Source of the DNA: a virus | Direction: 5' to 3' (one strand) | DNA length: 43,189 nt | Virus record (IMG/VR): IMGVR_UViG_3300017989_000035 | Coordinates: 1 to 43,189 of that record | Part shown: in pieces, positions 1 to 10,300 of the stretch | How the letters are laid out: every line of letters starts with the position of its first letter | Position numbering within the stretch: the stretch's first letter is position 1 | Translations under genes and position numbers: made by a program | Notes under the pieces: generated by a model | Databases searched by the model: none | What the model was told of the DNA's origin: nothing | Seen by the model: only the letters and a program-made list of their open reading frames with translations

Positions 1-1
1 C

Positions 2-2185
2 GCCGGCAACCTCAAGCGCATCCGCAACCTGCCCACGCAGTTCGGCAAGTTCCGCACGGAGATCGAGACGGTTACCGCGCAGAACCAGACGGCCAGCTCC
101 TACGAGGACCGCCACGACGAGAGCACCCAGACCGACCTCCATACCCAGGGCACTGCGCTGGGCAGCCCCACCGCCGGTGCCGGCGAAGTGCGCCGCAGCC
201 GCAACCTGCCCACGCAGTTCGGGAAGTTTCGCACAGAGGACGAGACGGTCACCGCCAAGAACCAGACGGTATGGTCAAGCTACGAGGATCGGGCGGACCA
301 GACCGCCAGCACGTACCTGCAAACGCAAGCCGCAGCCGCCCTGGGCGCACCCACACCCACAACGGGCTGGCTGCAGTACCGCCGGAGCTTGCCCACGCAG
401 TTCGGCAAGTATCGGATTGAGTCGGAAGTGATCGTAGCCATTGACCAGGACGCCACCAGCTACGAGCGATCGGCCGCCGAGGAGACCGACACGGCGCTAT
501 CCACCCAGGACTCTCACCAGAGCTTTGTGGCCGATGGGGGCAGCGTGCCCAACCGCGCCGCCGGCAACCTCAAGCGCATCCGCAACCTGCCCACGCAGTT
601 CGGCAAGTTCCGCACGGAGATCGAGACGGTTACCGCACAGGACCAGACGGCCAGCTCCTACGAGGACCGTCACGACGAGAGCACGCAGACCGACCTCCAT
701 ACCCAGGGCACCGTGCTGGGCAGCCCGACCGCCGGTACCGGGGAGGTTTTGCGCCACCGCAACCTGCCCACGCAGTTCGGCAAGTTCCGCACCGAGGAGG
801 AGACCGTCACGGCCAAGAACCAGACGGCCACCAGCTACGAGGACCGCCACGACGAGAGCACCGAGACGGACCTGAACACCCAGGGCACTGTGCTGGGCAG
901 CCCCACCGCCGGGGCCGGGGAGGTGCGCCGCAGCCGCAACCTGCCCACGCAGTTCGGCAAGTTTCGCACGGAGGACGAGACGGTCACCGCCAAGAACCAG
1001 TTGGCCACCAGTTACGAGGACCGCGCGGACCAGTCGGGCAGCACATACCTCAACACCCAGAGCAGCGCCCTGGGCGCCCCCACGCCTACAACGGGCTGGC
1101 TGCAGTACATGCGCAACCTCCCCACCCAGTTCGGCAAGTACCGCACCGAGTCGGAGGTGATAATTGCCAAGAACCAGACGGCCACCAGCTACGAGGACCG
1201 CCACGACGAGAGCACCCAGACCGACCTCAACACCCAGGGCACCGTGCTGGGCAGCCCCACCGCCGGGGCCGGGGAGGTGCGCCGCAGCCGCAACCTGCCC
1301 ACGCAGTTCGGCAAGTTCCGTACGGAGGACGAGACGGTTACCGCCAAGGACCAGGACGCCACCAGCTACGAGCGATCGGCCGCCGAGGAGACCGATACAG
1401 CCCTTTCCACCCAGGACTCTCACCAGAGCTTTGTGGCCGACGGCGGCAGTGTGGCCGACCGCGCCGCCGGCAACCTCAAGCGCATCCGCAACCTGCCCAC
1501 GCAGTTCGGCAAGTTTCGCACGGAGATCGAGACGGTTACCGCCACCAACCAGGCAGGGAGCTATTACGAGGAGACCGCCGGAGCCAGCACCATTCGCGGC
1601 CTGGCTACGCAGGCCGTCAGCGCCTGGCCGGCTCCCTCCCAGGTGGACGGGCAAATCAACCGCCGCACGAACCTGCCCACGCAGTTCGGCCGGTACCGGA
1701 CAATTTCAGAACGGATAACCCTGAACAAGCTGGAAGCGGAGGTAAGCTACAACACGCGCTACGGACAGGCCTACGCCAAGGCCGCGCAGAACGTAACGCT
1801 TGCCGAGCTCAACGCCGCGGCCTCCGCGCTCACCGAGGACACTGTAAACTCCATGAGCCCGCGCCGTAACGACGGCGGCAAGTATGACTACACCGTGAGT
1901 AAGCGTCCCTTTAACCCGGCCTATGCGATCGGAGCGCTGGACCCCGGCTACTGGCGCGACTGGAGCTTTGATGCCGAAGCGCCCATGTGGGGCAAGTGGT
2001 TCCCGGTGAAGGTTTTCGTGGACTACTTCGGGACGGTCTCGGCGGCTGAGAGCTTTCTGGCGGCAACACCGACCAGCGGCTACAGCACCGTGGTGGGCGC
2101 CGCCGGCTACATCACGGGAATTACCAAGCTGCAGGGCGGCCGCATCCACAGGGCCGTGCGCGTGGAAATGGACAAGACCCCATGA
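2..2185 (+). CDS. Tail fibre / adhesin with modular repeats, C-terminal part
   Basis: The reading frame is open from base 2 and continues the gene that starts at 42482, since the 61-base end overlap keeps the frame; the joined protein would be about 943 residues. This part has ten copies of a module beginning NLPTQFGK/R, 59-66 residues long, rich in T, S, E, D and Q and with a conserved SYE near residue 25. The last 150 or so residues are unique and aromatic-rich (motif GYWRDWSF). The composition and the position before a C1q-like gene suggest a fibrous virion protein that reaches for the host surface. I do not recognise a family, and tail fibre is inferred from repeats and context. It overlaps the next gene by 4 bases (ATGA). 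Confidence 0.6.
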   Translation, partial: AGNLKRIRNLPTQFGKFRTEIETVTAQNQTASSYEDRHDESTQTDLHTQGTALGSPTAGAGEVRRSRNLPTQFGKFRTEDETVTAKNQTVWSSYEDRADQTASTYLQTQAAAALGAPTPTTGWLQYRRSLPTQFGKYRIESEVIVAIDQDATSYERSAAEETDTALSTQDSHQSFVADGGSVPNRAAGNLKRIRNLPTQFGKFRTEIETVTAQDQTASSYEDRHDESTQTDLHTQGTVLGSPTAGTGEVLRHRNLPTQFGKFRTEEETVTAKNQTATSYEDRHDESTETDLNTQGTVLGSPTAGAGEVRRSRNLPTQFGKFRTEDETVTAKNQLATSYEDRADQSGSTYLNTQSSALGAPTPTTGWLQYMRNLPTQFGKYRTESEVIIAKNQTATSYEDRHDESTQTDLNTQGTVLGSPTAGAGEVRRSRNLPTQFGKFRTEDETVTAKDQDATSYERSAAEETDTALSTQDSHQSFVADGGSVADRAAGNLKRIRNLPTQFGKFRTEIETVTATNQAGSYYEETAGASTIRGLATQAVSAWPAPSQVDGQINRRTNLPTQFGRYRTISERITLNKLEAEVSYNTRYGQAYAKAAQNVTLAELNAAASALTEDTVNSMSPRRNDGGKYDYTVSKRPFNPAYAIGALDPGYWRDWSFDAEAPMWGKWFPVKVFVDYFGTVSAAESFLAATPTSGYSTVVGAAGYITGITKLQGGRIHRAVRVEMDKTP
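26..1725 (+). repeat. Ten tandem, shuffled 59-66 codon modules in the fibre gene
   Basis: Each module starts with the codons for NLPTQFG (near 26, 206, 389, 581, 758, 938, 1115, 1289, 1487 and 1670). The stretch after the shared start comes in flavours: A (ERSAAEETDTALSTQDSHQ), B (EDRHDEST.TDL.TQGT), C (EDRADQ..STYL.TQ) and two unique ends, D and E. With the right-end copy the order is A B C A B B C B A D E. Copies of one flavour are nearly identical in DNA although not adjacent, which points to recombination or gene conversion. Confidence 0.85.
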
Positions 2186-2931
2186 CCGATTTTGAGATGC
2201 AGATGCTGATCGCCGAGCTGACCGCGGAGGTTACCGCCGGGCGCGAAGCCCGCAGAAACCTGGAGGAGCGCATGCTGGCCATGCAGGCTACGCTTGCGGC
2301 CATGGAAGGCGGACTTTCGGCAGTGCAGGACGAGCAGGAAATGGTGGACGATCCGGCCATGGTCAGCGGAGCGGCCCAGCGCTACTTCGGCCCGCCGCCG
2401 GAGCCGCCGATTGCCGTGGTGCAGCTTGAGGATAACGGCTGGGATCCCGGCACCGACACCGCCGGGACGCTGCCGCCGGTGCAGAACCCCTGGGATGCAA
2501 TCGGCGACGGGGCAAGCTGGAGCGGAGTATCCAGCCCGGACTTTGACGAGATCATCGCCACCGATACCGACGTGTTGGCCCGCAACGCCACCCACTCGCG
2601 CATTGACGTGGGCGTGGAGGGCTATTTCCTGATCGGCTACAGCTTTGTGATCGATTATCCCGACGGCGACCCCAGCAACAAGCAGCAGATCAAGAGCCGC
2701 GTCGTGCGTAATGCCGGCGCCGGCGACGTGGAGCTGGCCGCCAGCACCGCCTGGATAACCGACACCCGCCGCGATGCCTGGCAGGTGGGTACCACCTTCA
2801 TGGCGCACCTTTACGCGGGCGATTACATCGAGCTGCAGATCGGGCGCTACGAGTACACCAGCGACTGGGCTTGCCTTACCGGCTCGCCCCAGATCTGCGC
2901 GGCGCTTTTGAGGAGAATCGGCACTTACTGA
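2182..2931 (+). CDS. Trimeric C1q-like tail-fibre tip protein
   Basis: This 249-residue protein starts with a heptad-like helical stretch (residues 1-55) typical of a trimeric coiled coil. A Pro/Gly-rich linker follows, then about 120 residues reading like a C1q/TNF jelly roll: an early run near VGVEGYFLIGYSF, alternating hydrophobic strands, and the late signature YAGDYIELQIG, comparable to the AGDyV-l- strand of C1q domains. Such domains cap phage fibres and bind receptors, so a receptor-binding tip is the likely role. The ATG overlaps the stop of the long fibre gene, so the two are probably made together. The fold is assigned by eye and not by search. Confidence 0.5.
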   Translation: MTDFEMQMLIAELTAEVTAGREARRNLEERMLAMQATLAAMEGGLSAVQDEQEMVDDPAMVSGAAQRYFGPPPEPPIAVVQLEDNGWDPGTDTAGTLPPVQNPWDAIGDGASWSGVSSPDFDEIIATDTDVLARNATHSRIDVGVEGYFLIGYSFVIDYPDGDPSNKQQIKSRVVRNAGAGDVELAASTAWITDTRRDAWQVGTTFMAHLYAGDYIELQIGRYEYTSDWACLTGSPQICAALLRRIGTY

Positions 2932-2946
2932 CAGAGGAGCACAATC

Positions 2947-3318
2947 ATGGCCTTCAGCGACGACATCACCGCATACTTCACCAACTACATTCTTGTGCCC
3001 AGCAGCTTTGCCGACGCCGGCGATACGGGGCTGACGACCGGCAAGGCATACGTCTGCCTGCGCGTGGAGGACATCACGCACATTACCGAGGCCCAGGCCG
3101 CCGAGAGCGGCGGCAGCTCGAGCTTCCGGCAGCTTGCCTTTGCCCTGGCCAAGGCGCTCTACGACGCGGTCCTCGGGATTACCGCCGACGACCGCCCCAC
3201 GAAGCTCAACATCTATCTCAAGAACTATAACTCCGACGACGAGGACGCCGACGTGCGCATGGCCGTGGACCTGCGCGCCGACCTCACCAGTGATGACATG
3301 ACCGTGGTAAGCGAATAG
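2947..3318 (+). CDS. Small virion protein, paralogue of the gene at 33971
   Basis: A 123-residue protein with a good ribosome site (GAGGAGCACAATC before ATG). It opens with MAFSDDIT and contains a helical stretch followed by DDRPTKLNIYL. The protein at 33971 opens with MAFDDTPT and has the same helix-then-DDRPGKMRI arrangement followed by an acidic strand-rich end, so the two look like diverged copies. The other copy sits just after the capsid genes, so a small structural or decoration role is plausible. I recognise no named family. Confidence 0.5.
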   Translation: MAFSDDITAYFTNYILVPSSFADAGDTGLTTGKAYVCLRVEDITHITEAQAAESGGSSSFRQLAFALAKALYDAVLGITADDRPTKLNIYLKNYNSDDEDADVRMAVDLRADLTSDDMTVVSE

Positions 3319-3327
3319 GAGGACCTT

Positions 3328-4320
3328 ATGCCTGTAATGAGTAAGCGACAAGTCCCCCCCGGGGTGCTCCGCATGGGCGGGGCCAAACCGGGCGGCGGCA
3401 AGGAATGGATGGAGCAGGACGCCGAGGGCCGCCGGCGGCGCTTCTACGACCCGCGCAACGCCATGGCCGGAGAGGTAACATATCCCACCGTGGACCAGCC
3501 CGAGACGCGTTTCAACGTGAAGCCGGCCGAGGCAATGCGCCCCTTGAGCGCGATCCGCCCCGGCGAGTGGGACGTGGTTGTGCCGGAGGTGGCCGCCCCG
3601 CCCCAGACCGCGCGCCCCGCGCCGCCGTCCCCGCCCCAGGCCGGGGCCGAGGTCGACCTGGACGGCGACGGCATCCCCGACGGCGCCGAAGTTACCCGCG
3701 CCCAGACCGTGATGAACCCCGGCGGCGGCAAGACCACCACAACCGCCAAGTGGCTGCACAAGGCCGCCGAGGCCGTGCCGCCCATGGTGACCGAGGCCGG
3801 CGCGGGCCTGGCCGCCAAGCCCGAGCAGGCCAAGCCGTACACGCCTTTTGAGCGCCTGGCGATTATGCGCGGGACCGCCGGCAGCGCCCAGGGCACCGCC
3901 GCCAGCCGCACGGCCCAGGAGATCATGGGGCGCAAGGCAACCGAGCAGGCGCGCCTGGACCAGGTCGCCGCCGCCGATGCCGACCGCGCGCTCAAGGAAC
4001 GCGAGGCGCAGCTGGGGGCCGTGGGGCAGATCATGGCCGGCGCCGGGGCCGAGGCCGCCAAGCCGGCGCCGCAGGCCGAGCAGCCGCGCGTGATGCAGCT
4101 CAACGACGGGCGCCAGGTGGTTTACATGGGCAAGTCCATGTATGTGGTGGACCCCACCACCACCGACGAGCAGGGCGCCCAGGCCATCCGCGACGACGAC
4201 GGCAAGATCATCGGCTACATGGCGCCCAGGGACAAGCAGATCAAATTCTTGCCCGGCCAGCAGCAGGTTGCAGGCGGCGGGGACGCCCTGGCGCAATTCT
4301 TCGGCGGGCCGGGCTTGTAG
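3328..4320 (+). CDS. Probable internal virion protein, Ala/Pro-rich
   Basis: A 330-residue protein preceded by AGGAGGACCTT. It is rich in A, P, G and charged residues. It has one calcium-loop-like motif, DLDGDGIPDGAE (near residues 110-121, the thrombospondin type-3/dockerin-like D-x-D-G-D-G pattern), then a long Ala/Glu/Arg helical stretch (about 165-245) that may form a coiled coil. The last 80 residues look like short strands (MQLNDGRQVVYMGKSMYVVDP). Lying between fibre genes and the polyvalent protein, it is probably packaged or part of the tail. No known family recognised. Confidence 0.45.
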   Translation: MPVMSKRQVPPGVLRMGGAKPGGGKEWMEQDAEGRRRRFYDPRNAMAGEVTYPTVDQPETRFNVKPAEAMRPLSAIRPGEWDVVVPEVAAPPQTARPAPPSPPQAGAEVDLDGDGIPDGAEVTRAQTVMNPGGGKTTTTAKWLHKAAEAVPPMVTEAGAGLAAKPEQAKPYTPFERLAIMRGTAGSAQGTAASRTAQEIMGRKATEQARLDQVAAADADRALKEREAQLGAVGQIMAGAGAEAAKPAPQAEQPRVMQLNDGRQVVYMGKSMYVVDPTTTDEQGAQAIRDDDGKIIGYMAPRDKQIKFLPGQQQVAGGGDALAQFFGGPGL

Positions 4321-4332
4321 GAAGGGGGCCGC

Positions 4333-7300
4333 ATGGCTTTTGATCCGGCAATGGTGTATGCCGATCCGCGCTGGGAGGAGATGGCCCGGGACCCCGGCCG
4401 CCGCCGCGAGGCCAAGGGCAAGATGTTCGACTGGTACCTGGCCGAGAATCCCCAGCGCAAGGCCGTCTATGACCAGCAGCCCCACGCCACACGCCGCGCC
4501 ATCCGCGAGGAGTTCGACCGCCGCCTTCTCGAGCGCGATGCCGCCGCCTGGGGACCGGAGCCCAAGAGCGGCTTGGAGCGCGCCTGGGAGAGCGTGCGGG
4601 GCAGGATCGAGAGCTGGCGCAAACCCGAGACGGAGGAGCCCGCCGCCCTGGAGACCCCGCCGCCCGAAGGCGAGAAGCGCAGCCTGGTACCGGACTGGGT
4701 CAGCGAAGGCACTAAGGACCTTCTTTGGAGCTCTTTCAGTCAACCGGTTATGGCGTTAATGGGTGGTCTCAATTCCCGGTACGGGCAGACCCTGGCATTG
4801 CTGGCCACCGCATACGAGCACTATGCGGACCAGCTAGGTATTAGCGAGGAGAAGAAGAAAAGCGGTCTCCGGAAGCTGGCCGAGACACACCAGGCCATGG
4901 GTGCAGAGCTGCAGGAATATGGCAAAGGCGCCGGTCCGATCGGTGAAATGGGCGCGAAATTCTACACTGGTTTAGGGGAGGCCGGCTGGGGTGTAGCCGA
5001 AATCGTGGCCCTGAAAAACCTGGGCCCCTTCGCAATGGGCGCGGTGGGTGCCGTGGAGAGTGCCCCCGGTGGCCCGCAGGCGTCGACCCGGGCGTTTGCC
5101 GAGGGCGTGGCCATGCAGGGAATCCTGCGCGCCGCTTCCGCTATGCCCAAGGGTCTACACGCGGCTACCACCGGCACTGTGTTTGCTGGCATGGAGGCGG
5201 CCGGCGGCGGCGACCTGCAGGACGTGGCCGCTTCGGGCGCCATAGGCGCGGCCCTGGCTATGACCGGCCGCCGCGGGCCCACGATGAAGGAGTTTTTAGC
5301 CCCCTACGCCGGCCAGGTCGACTCCCTGCGGTTGAATACTTTTTACAAGGTCCGGGACACGCTGGCGCGCCAAGCGGTCAAATCCTCAAACGGCAAGCTG
5401 AACATGAACCGCGCCACCAGGTTCGCGGACCAGTACCTGGCTTTCAAGGTGCAGAAGATGGGCGGATTCAAGAACGTCAGTCTGCGCCAGATGCGCAAGT
5501 CGATGCGGGCATTGGAGGGCAGCAAGGGTAAAATTGTGCTGGATCCGGAGTTTTTCCGCCCCCTGGGGGCCCAGGCTACAGGGGAACCCACCGGGCACGG
5601 CGGACCGGATGCGCCGCCGGCGCGGCCGGGGACCCGGCCGCCGCCGGTTGCCGCGTTGCCCGCCGGCCGGGCACAAGATGTTGGGGCGCCGCCGGCGCGG
5701 CCGGGGACCCGGCCGCCGCCGGTTGCCGCGTTGCCCGCCGGCCGGGCACAAGATGTTGGGGGAGCTGCGCCGCGATCGGCGCCGATCCCGCCGCCGTTAC
5801 CACAAGATATGGGGGGCAAAGCCGATGATCGTCAAACGCAAGGACGGGTGGCACCTGTTGAGCCTCAAGAAGGACGCCCAGGGCAACCACAAGCACCTGG
5901 GGGGACCGTACCCGAGCCGGGCGGGGGCGGAGAAACGGGAGCGCCAGGTGCAGTACTTCAAGCACAAGAAGGGCAGCCGCCACTACATGGAGAAGGCGGG
6001 ACGGTAACTGCCGAAGAGAGCCAGCGCCAACAGCAGGAGGCCGCCGCCCAGGGGGCGCTTGAGGAAATGGCGCAGGCGCGCAACGTCTACGACCTGGCCA
6101 GCGAGAAGGCGGGCTTCCCCATCCGTAAGGGAGACAGTGTGTTTCTGGCGACTCAGGCCAACGGCAAGCCCTACACCAAGCCCCAGGCGGTGGAGGTTTT
6201 GCAGGCGGTGGACGCCGAGCACGTCATGATCCGCCGCCGCAAGGGCCGCAAGCTGGACAAGATCGAAACCGTGGAGATCAACCGCCTGCAGGAACCCAAA
6301 CGCGCCGAGGCATACCGCAAGCGCGCCCAGGCTTTCCAGCAGATGCCCCAGGAGGAGCGCGCACAGGTGCGCAAGGCCGACCGGGAGTTCAACCAGATAC
6401 TTTCGGAGGAGCTCTATTTCTACCCGCCCGACGCTCTGCAGGAAGTGGCCGCCGCCGAGGACATGGGCAACGCGCGCCAGGCCGGCCGCGTGAAGGCCGC
6501 CTGGATGGCCGCCGCGCGCGAGCTGGCTTTCCGCGAGCTGGGAATGGAAGAGGCCGACCCCGCCGACCCGCGCGCGCGGGCCGAGGCGCTGCCGAAGCTG
6601 AAGGCCTGGCTGCAGGGCGCGGGCAGGGACGTGATTGCCCACGACCAGGGCCTGATGACCATCCACGAGATCAAGCGCAACCAGCCCCGGGACGTCATGG
6701 ACCTGGACCTCGACCTGGCCGAGGGCGACATGATCTACCGCGACGGCGAGTGGTACCAGGTGCAGCCCCCCAGCGAGGAAGGCAACCTGGCCGACCTGGT
6801 GGACGGCGAACGCATTACGCTCAGCGGCTTCGACACCGTGGACGACGTACAGGGCGTGATCAAGCCCGGCGAACCGGGTTACCGGGAAGCCCTGGCCGAG
6901 TACTCCGCGCGGATCCGCGAGGAGAAGAGCGGGCAGTGGAGCCCCGAATCGATCAAGTTCCGCCACCCGGACCTGTGGGCCGGCGCCGAGGAGGTCCACC
7001 AGGAAGCAGGCCGCCAGCAGGCACAGCTTGACGCCATCATGGCCGCCGCGGTCGAGGGGCTGGAGGTGGCCGAGGTCCTGGGCACGCCCAAGAGCGTCAA
7101 GAGCCTGGTGGAGAAGGTTGTGCGCAAGCAGGTTGCCGGTAAGGAGTATGGCCTGGGAGACATCAAGGACCACACGCGCGGGGCGATTCTCCTGCGCGAC
7201 TGGTCCCAGGTTCCCGAGCTGGTCCAGCGCCTGCGCGCCCGGGCGGAGTTTGCCGGCGAGGAAACCGTCAGCGCCAAGGCCCACAACCAGTTCGGCTACC

Positions 7301-10300
7301 GTGGCATGATGCTTACCACGCGCCTGCCCGGCGGGCTCAACGGGGAGGTGCAGGTCCACACGCCGGACAGCTGGCAGCTCAAGAAGCAAACCGATAAATC
7401 GTACCGGCGCTGGCGCACCTACTCCGATGTGGAAATGGAAATGCTGCCCGCCGATGTGCAGGAAGGCGCCAAGGCCGATATCGCCGCGGGTCTCAAGGCC
7501 TGGACCGATTACTGGGACAATGTGCCGTCGCCCGTCAGGGAGGAGGCCTCGGCGGCGGTTAGCGGTGTGGAATCGATCACCGCGCCGAACTTGCCGGCAA
7601 ACCTCACCCAGCCGCCGACCCCGGCATCCCAGACGCGCACCCCGGCGCCCTTGGACATGGGCCGCAGGTCGATAACCCTGCCGTCTGAAAGTAAACCAAA
7701 GTCACCCATAAGTACACCTCACGCCACTACCATTGAGCCCGCCGCCGGCAAAGTCAAGCCCCAAACGCAAGAAAATCTCTCGGACCTGGAGGCCGCCCTG
7801 GACGCCCTGGAAGTGCCCGCTGTTGTGCGGGAGGTTCCGCCGGAGTACGGCACGAGCTTTCGGGCGATGCTGGAGCGCACGGCAGGGGCTCTGCAGGGCA
7901 AGGCCGGCGCCCGCCGGGAGGTGCTGGCCACGCGCGCCATGATGCAGAAGGCCAGGGCGCTTTTGACGGCCCTGGACGAGGGGCGCATCACCGAGACCGA
8001 GGCGCGCGAACGCTGGGAGAAGGCCGAGCGGCAGATCGGGGGGGTGCAGGACCGCGCCCAGGCCCGCAGCGCCGCGCGCGGCCGCGGCCAGCAGATCGAC
8101 CTTTTTGCCCCGCCACAAGGGGAACTGCGCCTGGTGAGGGAGGCGGCCGCCTGGCACGGCGCCGCAGCCGTTAAGCCGCGGCGCCTGGGGCTGGAGCCGG
8201 CGGCGCTGCGCGCGCGCTACGTGGCCGCCACCGGCAACGTCGGGCAGATCCGCAAGGAGAAGAACGAGCTGCAGGCGGCCGGCTACCCCCGCGCCATGGT
8301 GCGCAAGTTCGTCGAGCGCTACTATAAGCGTGAGCGCTTTGCGCCCGCTCTCGAGGGCCGCAACAACGTGTATCTGCCAACACCTTCCACCAGCGGCGAC
8401 AACGCCATCCCCCTTGTGCTGGCCTGGGCCCTGCAGCGGGACTTCGGCGGCCTGGTTGTGCCGGATACGGCCGTGGACGCCATGCACCAGACCAAGGCGG
8501 CCAAGCTCAGCGGACTCAAGAAACTGCAGAACCCGCGCCAGTATGTGGTGATTGACCGCCCCGCCATCCCGCCGGATGCCAACGTGGTGATCGTGGAGGA
8601 CGTGGTGACCACCGGCGACACCGTCGAGGCGCTGGAGGATGCCTGGGCGGCCGCCGGCGTGCAGGTGGACCAAATCGCCAGCTTGGGGCAAAGCGATCCG
8701 CGCGTGGCCAGCCGCCGGGACCTTGAGCGGCTCTCAGAAAAGTTGCAGACAGCGGTTGACCTCCCCCCTGGGGAGGTGTACCGTAGCGTAGAAGAGGCAT
8801 TTCAGGGGGCGCTCAAGCACCGCCTGAACCATATTGAAAGGGCCATAACCAATGCCGGCGAAGCAACAAAGCGTGAGGCCTGGGCACTTATCAGCCAGCG
8901 AGCTCAAGCGGTTCGACAAGCAGCAGAGGGACTACTGCCTGGGCAAAGCGCCGCGGCCCGAGCTGAGCCGGGCGCAGCTGCACCAGCTCCGGCAATACCA
9001 GGGCCGCAAGATGGCGGCCAAGTTCAGCCAGAACTGATCGACGTGGAAGCCCGCAAGCTGGCGGGCATACCCGATCGGCAGATTCGGGCATACCTGGAGG
9101 CGCGCAATGTCCAACCAGAGCAACTCGACGAAGCCACCCGCGAGCAGAGGCAGTGGCTCCAGCGCATATCCCGAGCCTCCGCAGTGCCGTATCGTCAACC
9201 CGAGCTCTTTGAAGAAGGACGACCCGCTCAACCGGTGGCTCCTGAGGCCGCCCCCGCCCCCGCCGTACAACGGGGCCCCGAAGAGCGCGGCGCCGCCGCC
9301 GCCCGCGCCCTGCGCCTGACGCCCGGCGCCGAACCTGCCCGAGTGGCCGAGGCGACCGGCGAATTATCCGAAGCCTACCGGCAGGCGTTCGAGCACGGCG
9401 ACACCGTCTCGGCTTTTATCCACGAACGCTACCAGAACCCCGGCACCGCCTGGCCAATCCGCGGTTTCATCATCAATAATCCGCGCGACCTCATGACCCT
9501 GGCCATGGAGCTGCGCAGCCCCTACCAGGAGACCATGAAAGCGGCCTACCTGGACAGCAAGAACCGGGTTATTACCGCCAAGATCATCACGGTGGGGCTA
9601 TTGGATGCCTCCCTGGTGCACCCGCGCGAAGTATTCGGCCCGGCCCCCGAGGGCACCAAGAGCGTGCTGCTAACCCACAACCATCCCAGCGGGCACCCGG
9701 ATCCCAGCGCCGAAGACTTTAAGATCAGCCGCCAGCTCGTGGAAGCGGGCCGAATCCTGGGTTACCAAGTCCTGGACCACGTGATCACCGACGACTGGCA
9801 ATACTACTCCCTGCGCGAGCACGGCGGCATGCAGTTTCCCGAGCACGCCGGCACGGTGCCGCCGCCCAGGGGAATGAAGAAGATTGAGCGCCGCGTCGAA
9901 GCCCCGCCGGCGGCCGAGCAGGGGGCGCCGGCGGGGCTTCGACGCGGCGAGCTGCCCACGATCAAACACCCCACGCACCTGGGCCCGCTGCTCAAGGGCT
10001 TGCGCCAGGCCAGCCCGGACCACGGCCACGCCATACTCCTCAACACGCAGAGCCGTATTGTGGCGGTCCACCGCTTCCGGATCACCACGGACGCCACACA
10101 GATGGGCAACGAGCTGGCGCGCATGGCTATCGGTGAGGGCACGGGCGCCGCCTTACTGCTTGATTTGCCGGTGCCCACGGATGAAGCCGTCAAGCTCACC
10201 TGGCGCATGATAACGGCTTTCAAGACGTTAGATATCAAGGTCGTGGACACCCTGGACGCCGGACAGGTTTCGCTCAGGGAACAGGGCCTGGTGCAGTTTG

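Noticed and set aside
2107-4743. 878-residue ORF on the minus strand
   Set aside because: It lies opposite genes at 2182-4320 and the start of the giant gene. Its Leu/Gly/His-rich composition is typical of the antisense of GC-rich genes, with no good ribosome site.
5534-6007. Upstream extension of the embedded ORF to 157 residues
   Set aside because: The part before 5825 is an Arg/Pro/Gly-rich readout of the 75-base duplication, without protein character; the start at 5825 is preferred.
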